From positions 1-33,615 of the forward strand of contig NZ_JACXAB010000043.1 in assembly GCF_014699075.1 (NCBI RefSeq): a DNA stretch of 33,615 bases, written 5' to 3'. The position numbers and the translations under genes are program-made. Shown here piece after piece: positions 27,281-33,615 of the stretch. The notes beneath the pieces are model-generated. The model was not told where the DNA came from and ran no database searches. It was given only the letters and a program-made list of their open reading frames with translations. Positions within the stretch are counted from its first letter, which is position 1; each line of letters opens with the position of its first letter. Source of the stretch: Microvirga sp. (GTDB taxonomy: Bacteria > Pseudomonadota > Alphaproteobacteria > Rhizobiales > Beijerinckiaceae).

Positions 27281-28048
27281 ATGCTGGAGCTCCCGACGCA
27301 CCATGTCCATTTGTGGTGCCTCACCATGAATCATTGTTCGTGCGATCTAACTTTTTGGGCTAACCTGCTCTGCGCTGACGAACGCGCCCGTGCAGATCAA
27401 TTGCGCGATCAGAGAGATCGGAGCTTTTTCATCTGGTACCGCGGCAATGTCAGGGGGATTTTGGCGTCTTACTGCGGATCAGCGCCTCAAGAGCTGCAAT
27501 TTCGGACCGGCCGGTTCGGGAAACCGGAACTTGGGGCCCCCTTTGACGTGCATCAGCTTCGCTTCAGCATTTCACATTCTAGCAACCGCCTGGTGATGGC
27601 CATCGTACGCAAGAGTGAAGTCGGCGTCGATATTGAGCAGATCCGGTCTATGCCGGATCTTCTAGATCTTGTTGACAGCGTCTTCTCCGGACGCGAGCAA
27701 TCTGTGTTCCGTTCGCTTGAGGAAAGCGCCAAGCTGCCCACCTTCTTTTCCGTTTGGACGCAGAAAGAAGCCTATCTCAAGGCACGTGGACTTGGGCTCA
27801 ACCGACCTCTTAAGGATATCGATGTCGGCCTGATTCCTGTTGAAGCGGCAGGCCTCATCCGTGATGGCTGGGATCCATCGGCGACGAAGCAATGGTCCTT
27901 GACGGCATGGTCGCCGGTACAGAGCTATGCGGCAGCCTTGGCGATCGAGAGCGGGCATTGGCATGTCCATCACATAACAGATGGGTCCCTATCACTCTGG
28001 CCGCATGCGCTCAAACCGGGACTGGACGGCGCGATTATTTTGAAGTGA
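27281..28048 (+). CDS. Sfp-type 4'-phosphopantetheinyl transferase
   Basis: The product is 255 aa from the ATG at 27281, which has GAGG 9 bases upstream. A GTG at 27266 would add five residues. The family signatures are complete: LRFSISHSSNR near 93-103, GVDIE with Asp117 and Glu119 (Mg2+ binding), and WTQKEAYLKARG with Trp159, Lys162, Glu163 and Lys167. At about 250 residues it matches the Sfp/EntD class, not the short AcpS class. It transfers the phosphopantetheine arm of coenzyme A to the carrier-domain serines. Its divergent position next to the NRPS-PKS says it activates those carriers (Ser1527 of the NRPS, Ser1820 of the PKS). Confidence 0.92.
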   Translation: MLELPTHHVHLWCLTMNHCSCDLTFWANLLCADERARADQLRDQRDRSFFIWYRGNVRGILASYCGSAPQELQFRTGRFGKPELGAPFDVHQLRFSISHSSNRLVMAIVRKSEVGVDIEQIRSMPDLLDLVDSVFSGREQSVFRSLEESAKLPTFFSVWTQKEAYLKARGLGLNRPLKDIDVGLIPVEAAGLIRDGWDPSATKQWSLTAWSPVQSYAAALAIESGHWHVHHITDGSLSLWPHALKPGLDGAIILK

Positions 28049-28363
28049 CTCAAATGCTCAAAAGCATTAGGATTACCTACATAAACTATGAACGGTAGTC
28101 ACAGGAATAAGAGTTAGTTCCTTTTATATAAACAAATATATCTAAATCTTCTTTGAAGCTCTGTGGCTTCGTATGTCAGCCTAATGGCTATGCCTAGGCG
28201 TAAATGAGGCAGGGGCGTCTCACCAGCAGATGACGTGGTGAACAACGAACAGTCCGGCGGTTGCACCCGCTTGGCTGACGGCGAGCTGTCGCTTGTCGCT
28301 CCCTCTTCTCAAAGTCTCTGGGCACCGCACGAGACTGCGGATAATAAGTTGGGGGACATGTCG
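28049..28363. other. AT-rich intergenic gap
   Basis: About 300 bp between the PPTase and the WecG/TagA-like gene. The first part (28060-28150) is AT-rich and could hold the promoter of the downstream gene. A GTG-initiated extension of the downstream frame begins at 28235 but looks non-conserved in composition. I see no RNA gene or clear terminator. Confidence 0.35.
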
Positions 28364-29674
28364 ATGTCGAATGCCGTTACCACCTCTCGAACTCTTGGAA
28401 AAACTATCTCCGATGACACGGCCCTGAACTGGCTGAGCAATGCACATGTGCCCGAAATCGTTCAAGATGTGACATCCGACGACGGAGTGTCTTGTGACGA
28501 CCTCGACCGAGAAGTCTACTGTCTACAAGGATTCCCGATTGATTCGATCGGCATGCAAGAGGTGATGCCGCGGTTGCTAGCAGCTATGGTTCCGCATTCC
28601 TCGTATCTGCTCTCCACACCTAACTTGAACTTCTTAGCCGCGAGCCAATCGGATGCGGGATTTCGAGAATCCCTACGGACGAGTGATCTCTGTCCACCCG
28701 ACGGGATAGCACTAGTGTGGATCGCGCGACTGTTGGGAATCCCCATAAAAGAGCGGGTCGCCGGTTCCGATATCTTCGAGGCTTTCGTCACCCGCGAGAA
28801 GCTGCAGAGGCCTATTCGTGTGTTCCTGTTCGGCGGTGCTGAAGGAGTTGCAGCTATGGCCGCCGAAGTGCTCAACAAGAACGCAACCGGCGTCATATGT
28901 GTCGGGTGGATAAACCCAGGCTTTGGCTCGGTTGAGGAGATGAGCCATTCTCACATCATCAACGCGATCAACGCGAGTGGAGCAGATTTGCTACTCGTTG
29001 CACTCGGGGCTGCAAAAGGGCAGGCATGGTTGCAACGCAATCATCATATTATTCAGGTTCCTGTCCGGAGCCACCTAGGCGCGACGATCGCGTTCGTAGC
29101 CGGGACCATCAAGCGAGCCCCGACGACAGTAAGAAAACTCGGTCTCGAATGGCTGTGGCGCATCAAGGAAGAGCCAGTTCTTTGGAGACGCTACACCAAG
29201 GATGTGTCAGCACTGTCCGCGCTGATGGTTACGCGCGTGTTGCCCCTCGCCTTTGTCAGCCTGCTGGCACGTGCAAAGCGAGCCGTAAAGCAGCGGAAAT
29301 GCCGAACCATGGTGACATCGACAGCGAAGGAGGCGAAGGTTTCTCTTCTGGGAAGCGTCAGCGCTAGCGATGTCCCTGCGCTAAGAGCAACGTTCAAACA
29401 AGTCATCAAACGCACGGATCACCTGAACGTTGATCTCTCTGGTCTGAACGACATCGATGCCCGCGCCCTCGGTCTCCTGATGATGCTTAGGAAGCAGATG
29501 ATCAGCAAGTACGGTTCGTTCAAATTGTCTAATCCACCAGTGTTCATCCGAATCCTCTTCCGTCTTCACGGAATAGGCGATCTTCTGAAACACACCACAG
29601 ACCTTGAGAGCCACCATTCACAAGGTAGCGTTAGGTTATTGAAGACGGATCTATCGATCCAGACCAACGTTTGA
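28364..29674 (+). CDS. WecG/TagA/CpsF-family glycosyltransferase fused to a STAS-like domain
   Basis: The product is about 436 aa from the ATG at 28364, placed 8 bases after a GGGGG run; ATG 28358 and GTG 28235 are alternatives. Residues ~55-270 carry the family motifs: HSSYLLSTPNLNFLAAS, CPPDGIALVWIARLLG, RVAGSDIFEAF, VFLFGGAEGVAAMAAEVL and GWINPGFGSVEE. WecG/TagA enzymes transfer N-acetylmannosamine-type sugars to lipid-linked GlcNAc, an early step in surface polymer assembly. After a basic hydrophobic linker, the last ~110 residues (VSLLGSVSASDVPALR, then LNVDLSGLNDIDARALGLL) look like a STAS fold. The usual phosphorylated Ser/Thr after the Asp (Asp365) is Ala. The fusion suggests control of the glycosyltransferase by a partner or ligand. 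Separate promoter from the main operon is likely. Confidence 0.85.
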   Translation: MSNAVTTSRTLGKTISDDTALNWLSNAHVPEIVQDVTSDDGVSCDDLDREVYCLQGFPIDSIGMQEVMPRLLAAMVPHSSYLLSTPNLNFLAASQSDAGFRESLRTSDLCPPDGIALVWIARLLGIPIKERVAGSDIFEAFVTREKLQRPIRVFLFGGAEGVAAMAAEVLNKNATGVICVGWINPGFGSVEEMSHSHIINAINASGADLLLVALGAAKGQAWLQRNHHIIQVPVRSHLGATIAFVAGTIKRAPTTVRKLGLEWLWRIKEEPVLWRRYTKDVSALSALMVTRVLPLAFVSLLARAKRAVKQRKCRTMVTSTAKEAKVSLLGSVSASDVPALRATFKQVIKRTDHLNVDLSGLNDIDARALGLLMMLRKQMISKYGSFKLSNPPVFIRILFRLHGIGDLLKHTTDLESHHSQGSVRLLKTDLSIQTNV

Positions 29675-29704
29675 GGGCTCAAGCAACACTGCACCGTCAA
29701 CTTG

Positions 29705-29736
29705 GGACTTGAAGAGACGGCATTGACGTCAAGTCC
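29705..29736. terminator. Inverted repeat between convergent genes
   Basis: GGACTTGA (29705-29712) and TCAAGTCC (29729-29736) are a perfect 8-bp inverted repeat with a 16-base spacer. It overlaps a perfect 10-bp palindrome, TTGACGTCAA (29723-29732). It sits 31 bp past the stop of the WecG/TagA-like gene and beyond the end of the convergent exosortase gene, a position that suits a bidirectional terminator. There is no flanking T-run. Confidence 0.35.
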
Positions 29737-29896
29737 ATTCAGGTGGTTTGCGAAGGCGACCTCCGTCTCATGTGGATGACGAGAGTGATCTCTTTGAGAA
29801 ATGACACGCAGGGTTGGTTTCACAGCGCAGCTATGTCAGGACGAGCGGCATTGACCCTGTAGACAGGCCTCGTGCAGCCCGTCTGGGCACACTGGC

Positions 29897-31288
29897 TCAC
29901 CGGCCGGACAGTTCCGTGAGCTCGCGCAAAGGCAAGCCGTTACATGCTGGTGTGAAGATCACAACAATAACGGGCCGGGTGGGTACGTTTCGCCCGAGGT
30001 AGCGGTTCAACCTGCTCCAGTAGTAGTCGGCTCGGGTCCGCAATAGCGGCTGCTCAGAATAGTTCCTCCCGTTGAACAGGTAGACGAGGTGATGATCTCC
30101 AGCGATGCCCGCTACCAGCGACTGCTGCCATCCTTGAGGCATGACATCGTTTATCCGGACCCTGCAAGCTCCCGTAGCCCCCGATATCCCGGCCAAGTTC
30201 TCGCCGGGCGACACCTGATCCACCTCTAAACCATGCTGTTCGAGCAGCCTCGCTGCCTCACCCGAGAATCCCGGTGCAGGGGCCATAGGGCTGGTAAGTA
30301 GCATGAGACCCGGAAGCTTAAGGGACAAGGTTACCGCCAGCACTAGGCCGATCGCGCCGCTAAGTGCTGGCGGAAAGGTCACAGCGGGTCCCGTATACGG
30401 CGGAACTGGAAGATCGCGCCGCGTGCCGAGCAGACAGATCGTCACCGTTACTCCAAGAGTTAGCCAGCTTGCTACGGTTGCGCCGACCGGGCCGTGGAGC
30501 AGATCAAAGTGGTTTCGATAGAGACCCATCAGGCTGATACGGGTGACATTGACGACCGCAACCGCAGTGCACGCGAGCACAACCCAGCCGATATCGCTTG
30601 GCGAACTGGGGCGATTCAATACCTTGGCGATCGTTGCCCAGCACAGAAACGCCAGAGAGATGTTGGCAAGCGAGGAACAGCCAGGTGCGATCCAGAGATA
30701 TCCCGAGCCATCGGCGAACTGAATTGCGTTACCGAGGCGAGGTGTTCCGACTATCCAGCCTACAAGCGTCGCATCAGCCTGCAGAATAGCCTCGCTTAGC
30801 ATCACAAACAGAAGCCTGGACCAGAGCATCGGAACCGTCAGGGCCAGAAGGATCCATGCACCTCGCTGGAGAAAGCTCGCGCTGGGTGAGGTCCGCAGAA
30901 TGTGAATGGCCAAACCAGCAATGGCGAGCCAGCTTAGCGGGGCGATTGGCACCAAAAAGGCAAGAAGTGCAGCAGCCGCTACAATTCCATCCAACCGGCT
31001 TATTGGTTGCAAAGGAGTGCGCATCAGGAACACAAGGCTGATAGCCCAGGCGCTCCAGACAATCACGCTGATACCGAAGGTATTCGCCAGTGCAGCAGCG
31101 ACATCGGTTTCCGCTAATGCGAGGCTTACCCTATCACTGATGCCGTTGGCGAAGCCCACCACCACTAGGCTGGCGAAAAGGAAATTGCGGGAAGCAAAAG
31201 AGGCCTCGATCGAGTGTCGCCGGATTGCCGTCCCCAGAGCTGCCGACGCTAGATTCGAGCGCCATCGGTTAGCCGGCAGGCCGTCCAC
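29897..31288 (-). CDS. Exosortase (exosortase/archaeosortase family) with C-terminal EpsI-like region
   Basis: The product is 463 aa with many membrane helices in the first ~320 residues. The transpeptidase triad is visible: Cys204 in WIAPGCSSLAN, Arg250 in NVTRISLMG and His265 in LLHGPVGATVASW, all with family-typical context. The last ~140 residues are soluble and may correspond to the EpsI-type extension often fused to or following exosortases. Exosortases cleave C-terminal sorting signals of exported proteins in bacteria that make exopolysaccharide, and probably attach them to a surface carrier. The GTG start abuts the TAA stop of the preceding small exported protein (TAAGTG), so the two are almost certainly co-translated. 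The exact exosortase subtype cannot be assigned by eye. Confidence 0.85.
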   Translation of the reverse strand: MDGLPANRWRSNLASAALGTAIRRHSIEASFASRNFLFASLVVVGFANGISDRVSLALAETDVAAALANTFGISVIVWSAWAISLVFLMRTPLQPISRLDGIVAAAALLAFLVPIAPLSWLAIAGLAIHILRTSPSASFLQRGAWILLALTVPMLWSRLLFVMLSEAILQADATLVGWIVGTPRLGNAIQFADGSGYLWIAPGCSSLANISLAFLCWATIAKVLNRPSSPSDIGWVVLACTAVAVVNVTRISLMGLYRNHFDLLHGPVGATVASWLTLGVTVTICLLGTRRDLPVPPYTGPAVTFPPALSGAIGLVLAVTLSLKLPGLMLLTSPMAPAPGFSGEAARLLEQHGLEVDQVSPGENLAGISGATGACRVRINDVMPQGWQQSLVAGIAGDHHLVYLFNGRNYSEQPLLRTRADYYWSRLNRYLGRNVPTRPVIVVIFTPACNGLPLRELTELSGR

Positions 31289-31558
31289 TTATTCGACCTT
31301 GCCACGGTTGCGGAAACGGCGCACCAGAACATAGCCGCCTGCTATGATGAGGAATGGCAGTCCAGCCCCGGCGATCGGACCGGGCGCGCCTTTGTGCGAA
31401 CCACCCGATGCTCCGCCACCGCCATGTTGACCCCCATTGTCACCACCGCCCACCCATGATGGGTTCCATGCACCAGCAGCCTGAACAGCGCCGGAGCTGC
31501 CAAAAACTAAGCCGCAAAAAGTTGCCGCCGCGATGAGAACTTTCTGTAGATGAGACAA
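31289..31558 (-). CDS. Small Gly-rich exported protein with exosortase-type C-terminal anchor
   Basis: The product is about 89 aa. I prefer the TTG start ending at 31558 because GGAGAG lies 6 bases upstream and the protein begins directly with a signal peptide (SHLQKVLIAAATFCGLVFG, cleaved near AVQAA). ATG codons ending at 31576, 31594 or 31645 are alternatives. The mature part is short and Gly/Ser/His-rich (GGGDNGGQHGGGGASGGSHKG). It ends with a motif, a hydrophobic helix and a basic tail: GPIAGAGLPFLIIAGGYVLV then RRFRNRGK. This tripartite layout is that of PEP-CTERM-like sorting signals, with PIAGAGLP in place of PEP. It lies immediately before the exosortase gene and is its most likely substrate. 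Confidence 0.75.
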   Translation of the reverse strand: MSHLQKVLIAAATFCGLVFGSSGAVQAAGAWNPSWVGGGDNGGQHGGGGASGGSHKGAPGPIAGAGLPFLIIAGGYVLVRRFRNRGKVE

Positions 31559-32203
31559 TGTATTCTCTCCGTACATGAATATGTACCTAGACATTACTAT
31601 GGAACCATGAGCGTTGGCTCCCGGCGCATTCGGGTACACCATCACCCCTTCGGATTAGCCCATCTTCAAACAATGTCAGGTTGATAAGGTTGAGCAGAGT
31701 GGACAGCCTTGCACGACCGCGCAATTCGGTAGGCGGCGGGGCGGCGCCACGAATGCGGAACAGGCACGAGATAATAGCCAGTGTTCTGCGAGCAGCTCAT
31801 GCGACAAGCAGATCAGCGGTTCTGTCGCAAACTCGATTTATCCATGCCTATACTTGCAGGCTTGCGCTGACCGGCTGCTACAAAATCAATTACTTGGCGC
31901 CTTGGACACGCCGCAAAATGGCGCTGAAAAATGCTTCTGCTTCGAGATTGCGATAGAACCTCCTGGAGGATGCACGAGACTTCAGCTCATAGTTGGTTTC
32001 CGCCATTTTCAAGCGGCATCGCCCCAGCACCAGGAAGCGTTGTACGATTGCACGACAACAGAGAGGAGGGAGCCTCTCCCCCTCAGTGCGGCTAAGAAAC
32101 GTAGATCGGCCCCAGATGAGCTTTCACCCTAGCCGGTGGTAGCTATATGGTTGCTAGACGGATAGAAACCGACCTCAATGCGCCGGTAAGTCATTGAGTG
32201 TTA
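31559..32203. other. Intergenic gap, no gene recognised
   Basis: About 645 bp upstream of the small exported protein (about 560 if its longest frame is used). It should contain the promoter of the exosortase pair. Plus-strand frames of 91-92 codons and a minus-strand frame ending in a short basic peptide (near 31895-32090) have no recognised motif or good ribosome site. The region may be decayed sequence next to the tRNA fragment. Confidence 0.4.
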
Positions 32204-32253
32204 TGGTAAGTGCGCTGGGACTCGAACCCAGGGCCCTCGGATTAAAAGTCAGA
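32204..32253 (-). pseudogene. 3' half of a tRNA-Lys (anticodon UUU)
   Basis: Read on the minus strand, this ends in CCA (32206-32204) preceded by a discriminator A. It has a perfect 5-bp T stem with loop TTCGAGT (32231-32215), a 5-base variable region and an anticodon loop CTTTTAA (32248-32242), giving anticodon UUU. The anticodon stem pairs except for one T-C mismatch. The 3' acceptor strand would need AAGTGCG on the 5' side, and no such sequence is found in the following 60 bases, so the 5' half (acceptor and D arm) is missing. Only a short D-arm-like stretch (GAGAGACGC) may remain. tRNA 3' halves of this kind are typical leftovers of site-specific integration. Confidence 0.7.
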
Positions 32254-32297
32254 GCGTCTCTCGGCCTTTGAAAGGTCTCACGAACGCGGCAGTATCG

Positions 32298-32522
32298 TCA
32301 GGCTCTGGAATCTAACGGGGGGTTGCTGAAGAAGGTGTCTTCTTCCGCGAGATCTGCGATCAGCTGCGCCAAGGCCTGGGCTGCCGACCGCACCTCTTGC
32401 CGCTCATCTGCTGTCAGCTGCCCGATCGGAGCACTCCAGCGCCGGTCCGACCCGGGGTTCTCGACCTCCGCTGTCTGAAGCGAAGGCCCGTTCTCATCCC
32501 AGCTCACGGTTAGCTTTGGCAT
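32298..32522 (-). CDS. Small hypothetical protein
   Basis: The product is 74 aa and soluble, with no signal peptide. GGGAG lies about 9 bases upstream of its ATG. The first part looks beta-rich (KLTVSWDENGPSLQTAEV) and the second is an amphipathic helix (ERQEVRSAAQALAQLIADLAEE). I do not recognise a family. Length, ribosome site and reasonable codon use favour a real gene, but no neighbour hints at its role. Confidence 0.5.
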   Translation of the reverse strand: MPKLTVSWDENGPSLQTAEVENPGSDRRWSAPIGQLTADERQEVRSAAQALAQLIADLAEEDTFFSNPPLDSRA

Positions 32523-32733
32523 TGGACAACTCCCGCAGGCGTTGGTTCTCTCAGCCTGTTGCCGAGACTACCTGATCCGGCTGGGGACGAGAACTGCTGC
32601 GTGCTATCTTTCCGGGGCGTTCGTCACTGACCGGCCAACCCACATGATGCCAGTAGGTGCCCTGGCACACCTCATCGGTGCGGCTTCAAGCTCATCATGA
32701 TCATCATCTTCAGGATCTCTGAGGAATGGTTCG

Positions 32734-32952
32734 ATGATTGCACCTCACCTGAGCCTCAGGACTCACTGGATCAAGGCCGACAATCAACCGTTGCAGGATA
32801 CCCCGCGTTTTGTGGTGGTGCTGATCGCGATCCTGGCCCTTGTGAACGTGTCGGCCACAGTGCTGATGTTTGGAGGCTGGGCCACCATGATCTATAGCAT
32901 GACTGAGCTTGAGCAGAGCATCACGGATCATCTGACCGAAGCCCGCCACTGA
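32734..32952 (+). CDS. Small single-span membrane protein
   Basis: The product is 72 aa, with GAGGAA 8 bases before the ATG. A hydrophilic N-terminus (MIAPHLSLRTHWIKADNQ) is followed by one membrane helix (FVVVLIAILALVNVSATVLMF, about 27-47) and a short acidic tail. No family is recognised. It stands alone between two minus-strand small genes. Confidence 0.55.
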   Translation: MIAPHLSLRTHWIKADNQPLQDTPRFVVVLIAILALVNVSATVLMFGGWATMIYSMTELEQSITDHLTEARH

Positions 32953-33041
32953 GCCAATGGAGTCAGTTCAAGTTTGAGGCTCTGAATCGGATCTGAGGCA
33001 AAAATAACCCGGCACAAGGCCGAGCTCTCTCGGAGACGGTC

Positions 33042-33107
33042 ATGAGCATCAACACGTCTCTCATCAACGCTGACGCCATGGAGCCGTTCCAGAACTGCCG
33101 TGCTTAG
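33042..33107 (+). CDS. Possible 21-residue microprotein or leader peptide
   Basis: A short frame (MSINTSLINADAMEPFQNCRA) starts at an ATG preceded by GGAGACGGTC, a reasonable ribosome site, and ends at TAG. It lies in the gap after the small membrane protein. It has no recognised family and may be a chance frame; only the ribosome site argues for it. Confidence 0.2.
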   Translation: MSINTSLINADAMEPFQNCRA

Positions 33108-33118
33108 GAATTAGCATC

Positions 33119-33337
33119 CTACAGCTGATTGCGGTTGCGGCCGCGGCTCCGGGAGAAGTACCAGATGGCTGCGGCGACGATGATGGCGAGCACAATGAGC
33201 CACCAGTAATCTGCGAGACCACCCCCTGTGGCGGCATCCCCGACAGGGGGCGAGCCGGGAGTAGCAGGCGGGGTCTGCGCCCAGGCCGAGGAAACAGCCA
33301 GGAAGATAAAGCCTATCAGTGCCGTGAGTTTGCTCAT
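33119..33337 (-). CDS. Small membrane-anchored protein with signal peptide
   Basis: The product is 72 aa; GGAG lies 8 bases upstream of the ATG. A signal peptide (MSKLTALIGFIFLAVSSAWA) is followed by a Pro/Thr/Gly-rich linker (QTPPATPGSPPVGDAATGGG), one membrane helix (WWLIVLAIIVAAAIWYF) and a basic tail (SRSRGRNRNQL). It is a short tail-anchored envelope protein of unknown role. The linker-helix-basic tail order superficially resembles a sorting signal, but no PEP-like or PIAGAGLP-like motif precedes the helix. Confidence 0.65.
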   Translation of the reverse strand: MSKLTALIGFIFLAVSSAWAQTPPATPGSPPVGDAATGGGLADYWWLIVLAIIVAAAIWYFSRSRGRNRNQL

Positions 33338-33542
33338 GATTGCGTCTCCGGTTGAGGAGGCCCAGCACAGCCACTCGAAGCTATTGCTAAGCTGGCCTCA
33401 TCAGGGAACGCTGCTTGGCAGGTGGGGTTCCTGTGCTCTCCAACAATGGCCCAGCGGCTCATGGGTCGTATTTGATCTTGAACCGGCGCTCAGCCTCAGC
33501 AAGTATCTTCGTCAGGAGAGATAACGCTTCTCGGAGGGTTCG

Positions 33543-33615
33543 ATGCAACCGTATGAGCAAAACCAACACGCCTATGGCACCGGCTTTGCCCGGACGGCGG
33601 CTCAGGTCGACCAAG
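33543..33615 (+). CDS. 5' end of a probable Bax inhibitor-1/YccA-family membrane protein (cut by window edge)
   Basis: The ATG follows GGAGG by 5-6 bases, and 24 codons are visible (MQPYEQNQHAYGTGFARTAA then QVDQ) before the window ends. Rhizobiales members of the Bax inhibitor-1/YccA family start with a similar tyrosine/glutamine-rich cytoplasmic leader, in which an A-x-x-D-Q segment precedes the first helix. The assignment rests on this short leader only, so treat it as tentative. Confidence 0.4.
   Translation, partial: MQPYEQNQHAYGTGFARTAAQVDQ

Noticed and set aside
15419..28048. Interpreting the NRPS-PKS as a siderophore cluster
   Set aside because: The A-domain monooxygenase type is also found in siderophore-related loci, but there is no TonB receptor, iron transporter, catechol or hydroxamate gene in the window.
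31895..32090. Minus-strand frame ending in a basic peptide (ETNYELKSRASSRRFYRNLE region)
   Set aside because: The fragment is not recognised as any transposase or known small protein, lacks a good ribosome site and has no clear start, so it is described only as part of the gap.
32204..32290. Intact tRNA-Lys gene
   Set aside because: The required 5' acceptor strand AAGTGCG and a proper D arm are absent within the expected distance, and the anticodon stem has a mismatch.
1..33615. CRISPR arrays or complete insertion sequences
   Set aside because: No regularly spaced repeats, transposase genes or terminal inverted repeats with target duplications were visible anywhere in the window.

Overview
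The window looks like part of an alphaproteobacterial (Hyphomicrobiales/Rhizobiales) chromosome, perhaps Methylobacteriaceae such as Microvirga. This rests on the Tat/exosortase/Wzx-Wzy gene mix, the high-GC codon use and the small membrane proteins at the right edge. The genus is a guess. The megasynthase genes are clearly GC-rich, while the flippase gene and several intergenic gaps are AT-rich by eye.

Region 1 (about 119-15422, all minus strand) is a Wzx/Wzy-type exopolysaccharide locus. In transcription order it encodes two family-2 glycosyltransferases, a Wzz/GumC-like chain-length protein, a BY-kinase-like ATPase whose Walker A lysine is missing, a 2OG-Fe(II) oxygenase, an aldo/keto reductase, a Tat-exported putative glycoside hydrolase of clan GH-A type, a Wzy-like polymerase, a Wzx-like flippase, a family-4 glycosyltransferase and an exported SGNH hydrolase-like protein.

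Region 2 (15419-28048) is a hybrid NRPS-PKS at the head of the same strand. The NRPS reads formyltransferase - condensation-domain remnant - adenylation domain split by a luciferase-like monooxygenase - carrier. Its specificity residues read D-I-L-Q-F-G-M-I-W plus Lys, which is nearly the classical glycine code. The PKS reads KS-AT-KR-DH-ACP-TE. An Sfp-type phosphopantetheinyl transferase lies divergently across a 420-bp AT-rich gap. The PKS stop codon overlaps the start of the first glycosyltransferase (ATGA), so the megasynthases appear translationally coupled to the polysaccharide operon. My reading is that the NRPS-PKS makes a short acid derived from N-formylglycine (possibly alpha-hydroxylated) plus one malonate. 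It may decorate, or be co-expressed with, the surface glycan. That link is inference.

Region 3 (28235-31560) holds a WecG/TagA-family glycosyltransferase fused to a STAS-like domain. Convergent to it is an exosortase with the Cys-Arg-His triad, preceded by a small Gly-rich exported protein whose C-terminus looks like an exosortase-type sorting signal.

Region 4 (31560-33615) is more ordinary: a 560-650-bp gap, the 3' half of a tRNA-Lys(UUU), three small proteins, and the first codons of a probable Bax inhibitor-1/YccA-family gene.
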